This document shows positions 34,883 to 44,427 of a DNA stretch of 44,589 nt, piece after piece. The stretch comes from an uncultured Lachnospiraceae bacterium (GTDB lineage Bacteria; Bacillota; Clostridia; Lachnospirales; Lachnospiraceae). The translations under genes and the position numbers were made by a program. The notes beneath the pieces were generated by a model. The model was not told the DNA's origin, ran no database searches, and saw nothing but the letters and a program-made list of their open reading frames with translations. Where the stretch lies: the NCBI GenBank assembly GCA_945929965.1, contig CAMEOT010000022.1, positions 1-44,589 of the forward strand. The letters run 5' to 3'. Numbering within the stretch: position 1 is the first letter of the stretch; each line of letters starts with the position of its first letter.

Positions 34883-36529
34883 CTATGCCTGTAAGCTGCC
34901 TGCGGCTATGAGTTTACCGGATTTTCTGTCGAATAACAGAATGTCTTCTCCGCCGAACTCGAATTTCACTTCCTGACCGATCTTGTAAGCAGTATTGCCG
35001 AAGACCACACCGGTCAGCAGGAAATCACCGATGCGAAGCTTGATGGTAGATTCCATACCGGTGGGCATGGCACCGTAGATCACACCATCCAGTCCCGCGC
35101 CATCGTGTAACTGCAGCGCCTCGGGGCGTACACCGATAACGAAATCCTCATTGGTAATAACAGGAGCTTCCTGCAGTGCATAGTCATCCTCATTCACTCT
35201 GGCGATATGATATTTGAAGACTTCATCCTTGTTGGATTTCTCCACTGCCTTCTTATCCTGCATTTTTTCTTTGTGACGGGCTGCCTCATCGGCTTCGTTT
35301 TTATCTCTCTCGGCGAACCATCTCTGCAGATCCAGGGGAGCGTCTGGCACGAACTGTGCCTTTCTACCATCCAGGATCGTAAGATCCAACGCCCCATTTT
35401 CGTTCTGTGCTCCTTTGGCTTCGATGAAGTTGATGGAAGGATTGCCGACGAAATCCGCTACGAACAGGTTATTGGGTCTGCCATACACTGCCAGGGGTGC
35501 TTCATACTGTTGTAATACACCGTTGTTGATCAGGCAGATCTTCGTTGCCAGAGTCATGGCTTCCATCTGATCATGCGTTACATATACGAAAGTACTTCCG
35601 GTCTCCACATGCAGACGCTGTAACTCGTATCTCATTTCCAGTCTGAGCTTGGCATCCAGGTTAGACAACGGCTCATCCATGAACAGTACCTGAGGTTCCG
35701 GTGCTAAAGTTCTGGCAATAGCAACTCTCTGCTGCTGTCCACCGGATAACTCCGCGGGATAACGGTTCATGAACATTCCGATCTTAACGATACGGGAAAC
35801 GCGGCGTACTGCCAGGTCGATCTCTTCCTTGGAATATTTTCTGACCTTTGTCTCAACTTTGCCGCCGGACACCACTTCACATTTGTCATTGAGTTCCTGT
35901 CCTTTTTCCTTATAACCAGTCAGAATGCTATCAAGCTTTGCGGTCAGTTCCTGTTTTTTCTGTTTTGCGGCGCTGTCCTTATCCGCAGCCTCATGGATCT
36001 TGTAATTATACAACTCTTTTGCGGTATAGATCGATATCGTGTAGTTATCGATCAGTTTCAGATAGACCATATCCAGATCTAACTTTCCCTTTTTATCCCG
36101 GCATTCCTCGATCAGTTTTACCAGTTCTCCGGGATTCTCCAGGGCTTTGATCATGCTCTTTAACGCTTTTGCTTCCTCATCGATCACCGGAAGCTCTTCC
36201 TTGATGTTGCCCAGTCCGAAAGAGATGTTCTGGTACACAGTCATGTTCGGCCACAGTGCGTAATTCTGGAACAGGAAGCCGACTTTTCTCTTATTGGCAG
36301 GAACGTTGATGCCTGCCTCACTGTCGAATACCACCCGGTCTCCGATCTTAATCTGCCCGCTGGTAGGTGTCTCCAGACCGGCGATCATACGTAAGGTAGT
36401 GGTCTTACCGCAACCGGAGGGACCAAGCAGAGTGATAAAGGAATTATCCTCCATATCCAGACTCAGATCATCTACCGCATAGAATTTTCCCCAACGTTTT
36501 GTAACATGTGTTAATTTGATTTCCGGCAT
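34883..36529 (-). CDS. ABC importer ATPase with large insertion
   Basis: 548-residue ATPase, longer than the usual ~350 of FbpC/PotA-type importers. Walker A GPSGCGKTT (about 36-44), Q-loop FQNYALWPN (87-95), signature LSGGQQQR (261-268), Walker B VLFMDEP and the H-loop VYVTHDQ are intact. Between the FGL after the Q-loop (about 106) and the segment before the signature (about 232) lies a ~120-residue helical insertion, with a second charged insertion in the TOBE region. It couples ATP hydrolysis to solute import by the adjacent permease, 2 bases upstream. The insertion could be a regulatory domain. Confidence 0.9.
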   Translation of the reverse strand: MPEIKLTHVTKRWGKFYAVDDLSLDMEDNSFITLLGPSGCGKTTTLRMIAGLETPTSGQIKIGDRVVFDSEAGINVPANKRKVGFLFQNYALWPNMTVYQNISFGLGNIKEELPVIDEEAKALKSMIKALENPGELVKLIEECRDKKGKLDLDMVYLKLIDNYTISIYTAKELYNYKIHEAADKDSAAKQKKQELTAKLDSILTGYKEKGQELNDKCEVVSGGKVETKVRKYSKEEIDLAVRRVSRIVKIGMFMNRYPAELSGGQQQRVAIARTLAPEPQVLFMDEPLSNLDAKLRLEMRYELQRLHVETGSTFVYVTHDQMEAMTLATKICLINNGVLQQYEAPLAVYGRPNNLFVADFVGNPSINFIEAKGAQNENGALDLTILDGRKAQFVPDAPLDLQRWFAERDKNEADEAARHKEKMQDKKAVEKSNKDEVFKYHIARVNEDDYALQEAPVITNEDFVIGVRPEALQLHDGAGLDGVIYGAMPTGMESTIKLRIGDFLLTGVVFGNTAYKIGQEVKFEFGGEDILLFDRKSGKLIAAGSLQA

Positions 36530-36531
36530 AG

Positions 36532-38361
36532 TTATTTACCTCCGATACCTTCGTCCAGGCTGGACCCGGTCAGTTTATTTACCAAAGTGTTAAAGATCAG
36601 GATCGTTACGATCAGGATCAGGTTGATGGCGCTGGAGAATGCATACAGTCCCATCTCATCGAAATAATCCAGTGTCGTGGAGAGGATAAAGCCCTGCGTA
36701 CATAACAGTAAGAACAGGGACAGCTCTCGCAGACAGGTCATGAACGGAAGCATATATCCGTTGATAATGGAAGACTTCTGGATCGGAATGATGATCCGCA
36801 GCATCCGCTTGTACCAGGGAATATCCTGAATGATGGCCGCTTCCTCGATCTCTCCCGACAGCTGCAGCATGGAGTTCAGTGCACTTCTGCTGGCGAAGGG
36901 AATGTACTTGATCACACCTGCGATGATCAACAATGTGTAAGTGTTGAACAGGTTGATCTTGTCATTGGAGAACAGGATGAAGAACGCTGCACCCACTGCC
37001 AGGGACGGCATCAGGTACGGCAGGAATGCCACACCGTTGACGTAATTTGCCCACTTGCTTCTCCGGTTCTTGGATACTGCATAACCGATCAGAGTACCGA
37101 TGGTACCTGCGATCAGAGCACAACATACAGCGACTAACATCGTTCCCTTGAATGCTCTCCAGATCAGCGGATTGTGGAGAATACCGGGCTGTCCGTACAG
37201 AGCACCGGCTCCGTTGTTATCCGTCAGCCACCACTTGGTGGTCAGCGCGTTGGAATCCATGGTATACAGGAAACTGTAATCTCCCGGATTCGGAAGGAAA
37301 GTCTCCAGTGCGAAGGACAAGATCGGGAAAATACTGGTGAAGAAGGTGATAACGATCAGAATGGCCGCGATCAGGTATTTTCCAACCTTTCCTAAATTGA
37401 TCTTGGAGATCTGTCCGGATTTACCGGTAACCGTCGTATAATTCTTACGGCTCTTTAAGCTCATCTGGTTCATTAACAGGATCGCCACACCGAAGATCAT
37501 CATGATGATGGCAAGAATACTGGCTTCCCCGGTATACTTGGAGTTCATGGAGATGTACTTGGTGGATAGAGTAGTCAGTCCCAGATAGTGAGGTACGGGA
37601 TAACTTCCCATAGCGCTTCCGAATACCAGCAGGATCGTGGAAAGAATCGCCGGCTTTACCATAGGTAAGGTAATGCGGAACATGGTCTTCCACTTGGGAG
37701 TATCCAGGATCGTCGCCGCTTCCTCCAGGTTCGCATCCATATTGCGGAAGATGCCGCCGATCAGAATATAAGCGAAGGGCGCGTAATGCAGTCCCAGTAC
37801 TACCGCACTGGGGAACAGTCCCAGACACCACCATTTAGGCATCGTAATGTGAAAGAGCGAAGCCAACAATCCGTTGGAGGTTCCGGTGACTGCATTACTG
37901 TTGAATACATTCTGCCATACCACTGCCAGTGTCCACTGGGGCATGATGTAGGGGAAAATAAAAATGGAGCTTAAATATTTTTTACATTTTAAATTGGTTC
38001 TCGTAATTAAGAATGCGAACAAACCGCCGAACAAAATGGAGATCAGGCAGGTAAAGACTGCCAAAAAAACAGTATTTAACAGCGGTGTCCACAGATTTGT
38101 TCTCGCCAGCTTACTGGTGAACAGATCCACATAATTGACAACGGAATATCCGCTTGCTTTTCCGGTAAGATGTGCATCGATGGTGCCCGGATGGATCTTT
38201 AAGGTATCCTCGACGATCGCCACAATCGGCGCCACTGTGGTAAAAGTAAGTATGATACCAAACAGAAGCAGAATGATATTTTGTGGCTTGGAGAAATACG
38301 TCTTGATCTTGTTCAGAACAATCACCATCTTGCTTGTTTTTTTTGTGGCACTCTGATTCAT
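36532..38361 (-). CDS. ABC importer double permease
   Basis: 609-residue membrane protein with two fused BPD_transp_1 domains, about 12 helices. Each half has a cytoplasmic EAA loop (EEAATILDTPKWKTMFRI and EEAAIIQDIPWYKRMLRI). The fused arrangement is typical of FbpB/AfuB and 2-aminoethylphosphonate-type importers for iron, phosphonates or small organic solutes. The start at 38361 (GAGAGGTTAACC upstream) is preferred over 38406. It partners the ATPase and the lipoprotein SBP in the same operon. Confidence 0.92.
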   Translation of the reverse strand: MNQSATKKTSKMVIVLNKIKTYFSKPQNIILLLFGIILTFTTVAPIVAIVEDTLKIHPGTIDAHLTGKASGYSVVNYVDLFTSKLARTNLWTPLLNTVFLAVFTCLISILFGGLFAFLITRTNLKCKKYLSSIFIFPYIMPQWTLAVVWQNVFNSNAVTGTSNGLLASLFHITMPKWWCLGLFPSAVVLGLHYAPFAYILIGGIFRNMDANLEEAATILDTPKWKTMFRITLPMVKPAILSTILLVFGSAMGSYPVPHYLGLTTLSTKYISMNSKYTGEASILAIIMMIFGVAILLMNQMSLKSRKNYTTVTGKSGQISKINLGKVGKYLIAAILIVITFFTSIFPILSFALETFLPNPGDYSFLYTMDSNALTTKWWLTDNNGAGALYGQPGILHNPLIWRAFKGTMLVAVCCALIAGTIGTLIGYAVSKNRRSKWANYVNGVAFLPYLMPSLAVGAAFFILFSNDKINLFNTYTLLIIAGVIKYIPFASRSALNSMLQLSGEIEEAAIIQDIPWYKRMLRIIIPIQKSSIINGYMLPFMTCLRELSLFLLLCTQGFILSTTLDYFDEMGLYAFSSAINLILIVTILIFNTLVNKLTGSSLDEGIGGK

Positions 38362-38416
38362 GGTTAACCTCTCTTCCCAATACAAGCTTTTGGTCTTGTA
38401 AACCATCCACCCCTGC

Positions 38417-38469
38417 GAATAAGAAAACTGCTACTTACATGCAGGCATGATGTAGCAGATTTCTTATTC
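38417..38469 (-). promoter_or_regulatory. Strong hairpin between SBP and permease genes
   Basis: Arms of 18 bases (GAATAAGAAA...CTGCTAC and complement) pair with one mismatch around an 18-base loop. No long T-run follows on the minus strand. Such a stem commonly allows partial read-through or protects the upstream mRNA, giving more binding protein than permease. Confidence 0.6.
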
Positions 38470-38504
38470 TGACAGGACGAATAGTCACTCTTTTATATCA
38501 TATA

Positions 38505-39929
38505 TCACTCAGCAGTATACTTCGGTAACAGCTCGATCCAGCTTCCTACCGTGAAGGATACGGATGCACAGTACTCAGGATCTTCCAGCACCAGTTCGCC
38601 ATCGGTAGACCACCAGTCGAAGCCTCTATCATTCTTGCTCTCGTATACAACATTACCGTTCTCATCATTACCGCCGGTGCTGTGCTGATAGGTAGCTTCG
38701 ATTGCCTTTGCCACTTCAGGGTTAGCGGAATAACCGCCCATGTCTTTGCCCCATGCACTGAAGCCGTCTTCCGTACAGGTCATGTATGCGATGAAAGCAC
38801 ATGCAGTCCAAGGCAGCGGGCTATTATCGGTAACAAACAGATAATGGCAATAACCGTATCCGCCGATTCCCTTATAACCATCCTGATAAGCGGCAACCTT
38901 AATATTGTTCACAGATACACCTGCGGATTCTTCTACGGAGCGCAGTTTACTGTATACTAACAGTCCACACTGATCGGTAGCGGAATCGGATACCAGCGTA
39001 TTACAGATAGGTCCATCATCGGTCTGGGCATTGTAGCTGCCTACCCAGAGCTTGATCCATGCCAGGGCATATTTACCATCAGAGCCTAAGCCTAAATCAT
39101 TTGCCTCGGATTCCATCTCATCAATCGTGGGCTGGAAGTAAGCCTGCTCATCAGCGGGTAATGCATTGAAAGCATCCTTTAACATGGCTGCGTATTTGTC
39201 TTCGGTCAGCATGTACAGGAAATTCTTACCTACAACCTCGGAATCAATATCCATGAACAATGCGTGAGTTCCTTCCGCTACGAAGTCCCAGCAGTTGTCA
39301 TATACTTTATCTCCGGTACAGTTGTATTCGAATACCTTATTCAGCGTCTGTAATGCCAGATAACCGTCCACCGCATCGGGTGTGGTTCCGTTAGCCTCTG
39401 CCCATTCCTTGGGAATGAACGTATCCAGTATTCCGGTCTGTGTCATCTTGGATTCGATCTGATTACCATCCTGGATCAGGGTCATTGCGAAGGTTCCTTC
39501 CGGCTTCAGGGAATCAGCGGTCAGCTGTTCAAAGATCTTGTTGTTCTTAGGCTGCTGCCAGTCAAATTCCATGCTGTAAGAAGGATCGATAGACTGCAGA
39601 TACTCGATGAACAGAGGAAGTGCCGCTTTACCACGGCTGGAATTACCTACACCGTAAAAGGTCTTGCCGTTGGATTCTTCGATGGCCTTCTGCGCCAGTT
39701 CCTCCATGGTCATTCCTTCTGCCTGTTTGATGATCTGCTGAGTTGCAGTAAGATTTGCGTCGTCGGCCACCTCCGGGGTCTTGGTCTCTGCCACCGTCTC
39801 GGTTCCGGCTGTCTGTGTGTTGTCTGCGCTTCCAGTTGCCTGGTTCTGTGTCTCGCTGCTGCCGCATCCGGCTAACATACCAACACTCAATGCACAGATC
39901 ATAAGTAACGATACTACTCTTTTCTTCAT
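38505..39929 (-). CDS. Solute-binding lipoprotein of the ABC importer
   Basis: 474-residue family 1-type extracellular solute-binding protein. A signal peptide ends in a lipobox (MLAGC, Cys22), then an acidic spacer leads to the binding domain. It supplies the double permease and ATPase downstream. The ligand is not evident; no metal or sugar motif is clear. AGGGAGGACAG precedes the ATG. A separate promoter region, 210 bases, lies between it and the regulator gene. Confidence 0.88.
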   Translation of the reverse strand: MKKRVVSLLMICALSVGMLAGCGSSETQNQATGSADNTQTAGTETVAETKTPEVADDANLTATQQIIKQAEGMTMEELAQKAIEESNGKTFYGVGNSSRGKAALPLFIEYLQSIDPSYSMEFDWQQPKNNKIFEQLTADSLKPEGTFAMTLIQDGNQIESKMTQTGILDTFIPKEWAEANGTTPDAVDGYLALQTLNKVFEYNCTGDKVYDNCWDFVAEGTHALFMDIDSEVVGKNFLYMLTEDKYAAMLKDAFNALPADEQAYFQPTIDEMESEANDLGLGSDGKYALAWIKLWVGSYNAQTDDGPICNTLVSDSATDQCGLLVYSKLRSVEESAGVSVNNIKVAAYQDGYKGIGGYGYCHYLFVTDNSPLPWTACAFIAYMTCTEDGFSAWGKDMGGYSANPEVAKAIEATYQHSTGGNDENGNVVYESKNDRGFDWWSTDGELVLEDPEYCASVSFTVGSWIELLPKYTAE

Positions 39930-40022
39930 ATGCTGTCCTCCCTTGAAACATATAGTTTGTATAACCCTTTATGGTCCACTTACTTGGAATGGGATGTTTC
40001 CCACTTCCGTTCTGATGATTCT

Positions 40023-40098
40023 ATTATACGTTGGGAATTCAGCAATTTGTATAAGGCAAAACTGTTATTATTTTAATATTTCTGATACTATGTATAGT
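40023..40098 (-). promoter_or_regulatory. Promoter region of the solute-binding lipoprotein
   Basis: On the minus strand a TATAAT -10 (40023-40028) has no good -35, as expected for an activator-dependent promoter. An inverted repeat ACTAT-AC-ATAGT (40087-40098) lies about 60 bases upstream of it, a candidate site for the adjacent AraC-type regulator. Confidence 0.45.
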
Positions 40099-40140
40099 TT
40101 TTCAGTTATTTCGTCGTTTCTTTTGTGCATCTTTGTGGTT

Positions 40141-40905
40141 TTACATGCTTCTATCCTGGTATTCGGAGGGAGTGACACCAACAATCCTCTTAAAGCTGCT
40201 GGAAAAATGTGCAACATCACGATAGCCTACCTGTTCTGCGACTTCATACACCTTATTCCGGCAGTCATTCAACAGTTTCATGGCAGTGCGCATACGCACT
40301 CTGGTGATGTATGCCGCCACCGTATAATCCGTCTCCCTTTTGAAAGTATGACTCAAATGTCCTTCACTGATCCCCAGGTGCTCTGCGATCTCTGCCACAC
40401 ACAGTTCCGGATCCCCATAATGAGCGGAAATATAGTCTACGGCTGCCATGACATATTTGCTCTTGTCGCCTTTATTTAAGACCAGTTCAGGAAGCGGCTC
40501 ATCCTTGCTGTTTTCCAATTTTTCCTGTATCCTCTTACGTTTCTCCAGTGCATTGTTCACTGCCTGTTCCAGTTCCCCGTCTCCAAAAGGCTTTAACAGA
40601 TAGTCACTGGCCAATAATTTCAGGGCGCTCTGCGCATAGGAGAATTCACTGTAAGCAGTTAAAAAGATCACGCTGACATCATTGCCTTCTGCCCTCAGTT
40701 CCTTCAGCATTTCGATGCCGTCCATTTTGGGCATACGGATATCGCAGATCAACATATCCGGATGATATTTCCGCACGGCTTCCAGTCCTTCGATCCCATT
40801 GCCGGCTTCCGCCACGACGACACAGTTCAGTGCCTGCCAGTCTGTCTCCATCACGATTCCTCTGCGCACCAGCATCTCATCATCGATCACGATCACTTTG
40901 TACAT
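40141..40905 (-). CDS. YesN-type AraC-family response regulator
   Basis: 254-residue two-domain regulator. The receiver (1-120) has the DD pair (Asp8/Asp9), the phospho-acceptor Asp55 (ICDIRMPKMDG) and LLKPF; residues about 150-250 carry two helix-turn-helix units of the AraC family (VAEIAEHLGISEGHLSHTFK and VAEQVGYRDVAHFSSSFK). Start at 40905 has GGAGGG. It likely activates the importer in response to the kinase encoded just upstream. Confidence 0.95.
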   Translation of the reverse strand: MYKVIVIDDEMLVRRGIVMETDWQALNCVVVAEAGNGIEGLEAVRKYHPDMLICDIRMPKMDGIEMLKELRAEGNDVSVIFLTAYSEFSYAQSALKLLASDYLLKPFGDGELEQAVNNALEKRKRIQEKLENSKDEPLPELVLNKGDKSKYVMAAVDYISAHYGDPELCVAEIAEHLGISEGHLSHTFKRETDYTVAAYITRVRMRTAMKLLNDCRNKVYEVAEQVGYRDVAHFSSSFKRIVGVTPSEYQDRSM

Positions 40906-40998
40906 CGTATTACTCCCTCCATTATTTCTTCCCGTTTTCTGTATACTCCCCACTATCCGATAAAAATTCCTCTCTGTCCGTTGCTCTGTATCGGTTCC

Positions 40999-42738
40999 TC
41001 AGGCTTCTCCGTATCTTACCGGCAATCGTAATGTCACTTTCGTACCGTGGACTTCGCCTTCCTCTTCTGTTCGCTGTCCGTCCGTAGGGTTTTCGGCGTT
41101 TGAGGTAAGACTCTCCATATGGATGCCGTATTCTTCCCCATAGGTCAGCCGGATAATGGTATCCACGTTAGAGACCCCGATATGCCCCACCAGCTGCTCC
41201 TGTCTTCTGTGATTGATGGCATCCATCCGTTCTTCGGGAGCGCCGCAACCGTCATCAGTTACTTCAATACACAGGACATCTTCCTGTTCTGTGATCCGCA
41301 CAAGGATATTTCCTTCTTCACTCTCCTTTAATCCGTGCAGTACCGAGTTCTCCACGATGGGCTGTATGATCAGCTTGGGGATCACGCATTCTTCCAGTCC
41401 CTCCTGCAGATCCACGGTGTACGAGAACTTATCATTGAAACGGATCTTCTGGATATCTACATAACAATTCACCAGTTCCAGTTCTTCTTTCAGATAGATG
41501 AACTGTCTCTTGGAGATACTGGTCCTAAGGATCTTCGCCAGTCCCGCCGCCATGGTAGCGATCTCCGGGATATGGTTAGCCTTCGCCACCCATTTCATGG
41601 TGTCCAGTGTGTTATACAGGAAATGAGGATTCAGCTGTGCCTGCATCATGGCAATATGGGAAGCATTGAGTTCCTTCTGCTTCTCCACCTTATCCTGCAC
41701 GCTTTGCTCCAGTTCGTTGGCCATAATATTAAAGTTCCGGGACATCTGTCCCAGCTCGTCCTCTCTGTCGGAGACGATTCTGACAGTGAGGTCTCCTTCC
41801 TGCAGTGTACGCATGGCCGTATTCATCCGTTCGATAGGACGGGTCATATTTCTACCCAGCCGGGAAGCCACCAGAACACACAGAATGACACTGATGGTCA
41901 GCATCACAATCAACACACTGTACATGGAGTTCAATACTTCTGTTGAAAACACGCTGGGACAGGACAATGCAGTATACAATCCACTGTCTCCCAGCGGCTG
42001 GATCAGCAGTTCTCCGGCACGATATACTCCCAGCAGCTTATGACCAACCATGAGTTCTTCCCGGATCTGCTCTTCCTGCAGGTTACCATTATCATAAATG
42101 GTTCTCCAGAAGGGGTCCATGATTGCTATCTTCGCTTTGGCATTTCCCTTATCATGAAGCACTTTTTCAAAATTTTCTGCGCGCATGCTGATCACAATAT
42201 AACCTTCCGGTATACCGTCTTTTCCCATAAGTTTACCCGCTGCATACAATAAAATCTTGCTGTCATTAGTATCTGCACGCCGCAGCACCAGCGTCTCTTT
42301 ACTATCCTCGACTGCTTTCAGGATGCCCCAGTATACAGGCAGATCCCTCTTGGCACTTCCCTGTGCCGTAGTGTAAATACATTTTCCGTTTTTATCATAC
42401 AGATCAAATTGGGCATATTCTCTGTAATCAGTCACTTCCCGATAGAATTGCAGGTAAATCTTGCTCTTCGACCAGGTGTCATCTTCACCTATCTGTTCCA
42501 CGATCCGGGTGTTAGCATTTATATTCTCCACTACCATCTCGAACTCCTGAAACAATTCCAATATGCCGGCATCTATCTGTTCCGCCTGCTCTGTTACTTT
42601 TTTCTCATAATCGCTGTTGATCTTGGTCTCCATAGTCTGGATCAGGGATACCCCAAAAAGCAATAACGGCAATAACGCAACTACACCGAAGCAGACCAGC
42701 AACTGTCTGTGAAACGACTTTTTAATCCACTTTTTCAT
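40999..42738 (-). CDS. YesM-type sensor histidine kinase
   Basis: 579-residue membrane kinase. Two membrane helices (about 12-34 and 271-293) flank an extracellular Cache-type sensor (about 40-265). A HAMP domain (about 294-346), the phospho-acceptor His372 (QLNPHFLYNTL) and a HATPase domain follow. Its start overlaps the end of the SBP gene by 17 bases. It partners the YesN-like regulator 93 bases downstream. Confidence 0.95.
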   Translation of the reverse strand: MKKWIKKSFHRQLLVCFGVVALLPLLLFGVSLIQTMETKINSDYEKKVTEQAEQIDAGILELFQEFEMVVENINANTRIVEQIGEDDTWSKSKIYLQFYREVTDYREYAQFDLYDKNGKCIYTTAQGSAKRDLPVYWGILKAVEDSKETLVLRRADTNDSKILLYAAGKLMGKDGIPEGYIVISMRAENFEKVLHDKGNAKAKIAIMDPFWRTIYDNGNLQEEQIREELMVGHKLLGVYRAGELLIQPLGDSGLYTALSCPSVFSTEVLNSMYSVLIVMLTISVILCVLVASRLGRNMTRPIERMNTAMRTLQEGDLTVRIVSDREDELGQMSRNFNIMANELEQSVQDKVEKQKELNASHIAMMQAQLNPHFLYNTLDTMKWVAKANHIPEIATMAAGLAKILRTSISKRQFIYLKEELELVNCYVDIQKIRFNDKFSYTVDLQEGLEECVIPKLIIQPIVENSVLHGLKESEEGNILVRITEQEDVLCIEVTDDGCGAPEERMDAINHRRQEQLVGHIGVSNVDTIIRLTYGEEYGIHMESLTSNAENPTDGQRTEEEGEVHGTKVTLRLPVRYGEA

Positions 42739-43771
42739 CTGTTCTCCCCTGTAACGTCTCCCATGTGTTCAGAATTTTTTCCTTTTCCTGAGAAGCCCAA
42801 TGAATATCATAATCGATCGTTTTTAATTTTGTCTGCTCCGGTGCTGCATACTCTTCCATATCATTGCGGACAGTTCTCCGGAAAAAGACTTCCTCCACCA
42901 GTCTCTGTACATCACTACTTACGGTAAATTCCAGAAATAATTTAGCATTTTCCATATGCTTTGCGCCCTTGACGATTGCTGTAGCGTCCGGTATGGCACT
43001 GGTGCCGTCCGTGGGGTAGATCACTGTAATATCTGCCCCTTCCAGAATCTTCTGTCTCGCCATTCCCTCCGTGGTAATACCTACCAGTCTGGTTCCGGCA
43101 TTGACTTCCTCCAGTACTGCCACAGATGAGGGTGACAGGTAACCGTCCAATGCACCGGTAAAATCCTCCAGCGTCTTCTGCGCATCCTGATCCGATACCT
43201 GAAGCATCGTACAGAGTGCTGTATAACTACTGCCGGATTTCGTGGGATCTGCGAACGCGATCTTTCCCTTCCAACGATCGGTCTGCAATTCCTCCCAGGT
43301 TCTGGGCGCAGCTACCGGATAGACCAGTTTATTGTTATAGATAAATACAGTCGGCAGCACAGAAAAGGGCGTATAGGCATCTCCCTCCGTGCGATACTGT
43401 TCCGCAATTTGATCTATTTCGCTGACTTTATAAGGTTCCAGATAGTCTCTGCACTCCTCAAAATTCTCAATACCGCCACCGAACATGACGTCAAAGGTAC
43501 CGGGTGCATCCTGTTGTAATTCATCAAAAAGTGCCAAAGTATCTCCTGCTTTGAGCTCTACAAAAATCCCTGTACGTTCCTCAAATTCCTTGATGATCGG
43601 TTCGTATACATCTGCTTTGTGAGCGGTATAGACGATCAGTTTTCTGTCCTCCGGGATCTGATAGACCGTCTCTTCGGACTTGCTGCAGCCAGTAAGTAAC
43701 AGGAGCGCCGCAGTCAGTCCGGACAGAACAGATATTCCTGCTTTATGTTTTTTACTATACGAAGTCCTCAT
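42722..43771 (-). CDS. Solute-binding lipoprotein of the sensor module
   Basis: 349-residue periplasmic-binding-fold lipoprotein with signal peptide and lipobox LLTGC (Cys29). The segment LIVYTAHKADVYEPIIKEFE resembles the Fe(III)/PgtC-type class I binding proteins. It lies at the head of the kinase-regulator genes, overlapping the kinase by 17 bases, which points to a role in ligand sensing with the kinase rather than, or in addition to, transport. Confidence 0.88.
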   Translation of the reverse strand: MRTSYSKKHKAGISVLSGLTAALLLLTGCSKSEETVYQIPEDRKLIVYTAHKADVYEPIIKEFEERTGIFVELKAGDTLALFDELQQDAPGTFDVMFGGGIENFEECRDYLEPYKVSEIDQIAEQYRTEGDAYTPFSVLPTVFIYNNKLVYPVAAPRTWEELQTDRWKGKIAFADPTKSGSSYTALCTMLQVSDQDAQKTLEDFTGALDGYLSPSSVAVLEEVNAGTRLVGITTEGMARQKILEGADITVIYPTDGTSAIPDATAIVKGAKHMENAKLFLEFTVSSDVQRLVEEVFFRRTVRNDMEEYAAPEQTKLKTIDYDIHWASQEKEKILNTWETLQGRTDEKVD

Positions 43772-43821
43772 AACTTTGCCCTTATCTTTTTCGTTTGTTT
43801 ATTTTCACTGTATTGTTTCTG

Positions 43822-44322
43822 TTATCTCTCTGGTTTTTCGATTTTGCTCCCGGCTGCTGTCTGTTGCAGTCTCCGCATCCGGTCGTACTGCACATACATT
43901 TTTTGCACTTCGTTCTCCAGGATGTAGTAGTGGCGGATGTATGGGATCAGCAGAATCAGGATCACTATGGGGAGTAATAAGGTGAAAAGACTATCCGAAA
44001 TTACGCTTAAGACAATTGCCAACATTTCTAACAGTGCAAAGGTCACCGTAACGATCAGATGGATCAGGCGCTCATGCTGGAAAAATCCCACCTGCACCAG
44101 ATGCTCCTTAAGCTTGTCCTGAACCATTTCCTGCATGGTCTGTTCCTCGGTATCCGTTTTCTTTATGTCAGTTTTCTCTGTATCAGTTTTCTGTGTATGC
44201 GTCTGCCTCTGTACAGCCTGCGTTGAGTATTCACCGTGCTGTGACAATGTCTGTACGTTCTGCTCCATTTCTGTCAGCCATTCATCTATCTGTTTTCGAT
44301 ATTGCAAAATGCGCTGCTCCAT
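43822..44322 (-). CDS. Small repeat-containing membrane protein
   Basis: 166-residue protein of unknown function. A polar N-terminal region carries four imperfect pentapeptide repeats (QTHTQ, KTDTE, KTDIK, KTDTE, residues about 40-60), followed by two adjacent membrane helices (about 88-108 and 111-129) and a charged coiled-coil C-terminus. The ATG at 44322 with GGTGGGG is preferred over the GTG at 44334. It has its own promoter. Confidence 0.72.
   Translation of the reverse strand: MEQRILQYRKQIDEWLTEMEQNVQTLSQHGEYSTQAVQRQTHTQKTDTEKTDIKKTDTEEQTMQEMVQDKLKEHLVQVGFFQHERLIHLIVTVTFALLEMLAIVLSVISDSLFTLLLPIVILILLIPYIRHYYILENEVQKMYVQYDRMRRLQQTAAGSKIEKPER
44150..44209 (-). repeat. 15-base tandem repeat inside the small membrane protein gene
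   Basis: Four in-frame units at 44150-44164, 44165-44179, 44180-44194 and 44195-44209, the last degenerate, share GTATCMGTTTTCT on the plus strand and encode pentapeptides. Because units are in frame, copy number could change without breaking the gene. Confidence 0.75.
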
Positions 44323-44357
44323 TATTTTCCCCACCTTCCCGGTACTTGTATTACTCC

Positions 44358-44386
44358 ATCATAGCTATTCTTTCGTTTTTCGTCAA
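44358..44386 (-). promoter_or_regulatory. Promoter of the small membrane protein gene
   Basis: On the minus strand TTGACG, a 17-base spacer and TATGAT, 35 bases upstream of the start codon. Confidence 0.6.
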
Positions 44387-44427
44387 TGTGCCATAAATAC
44401 AAATAATTCCAAAACAGTTATTTTTCT

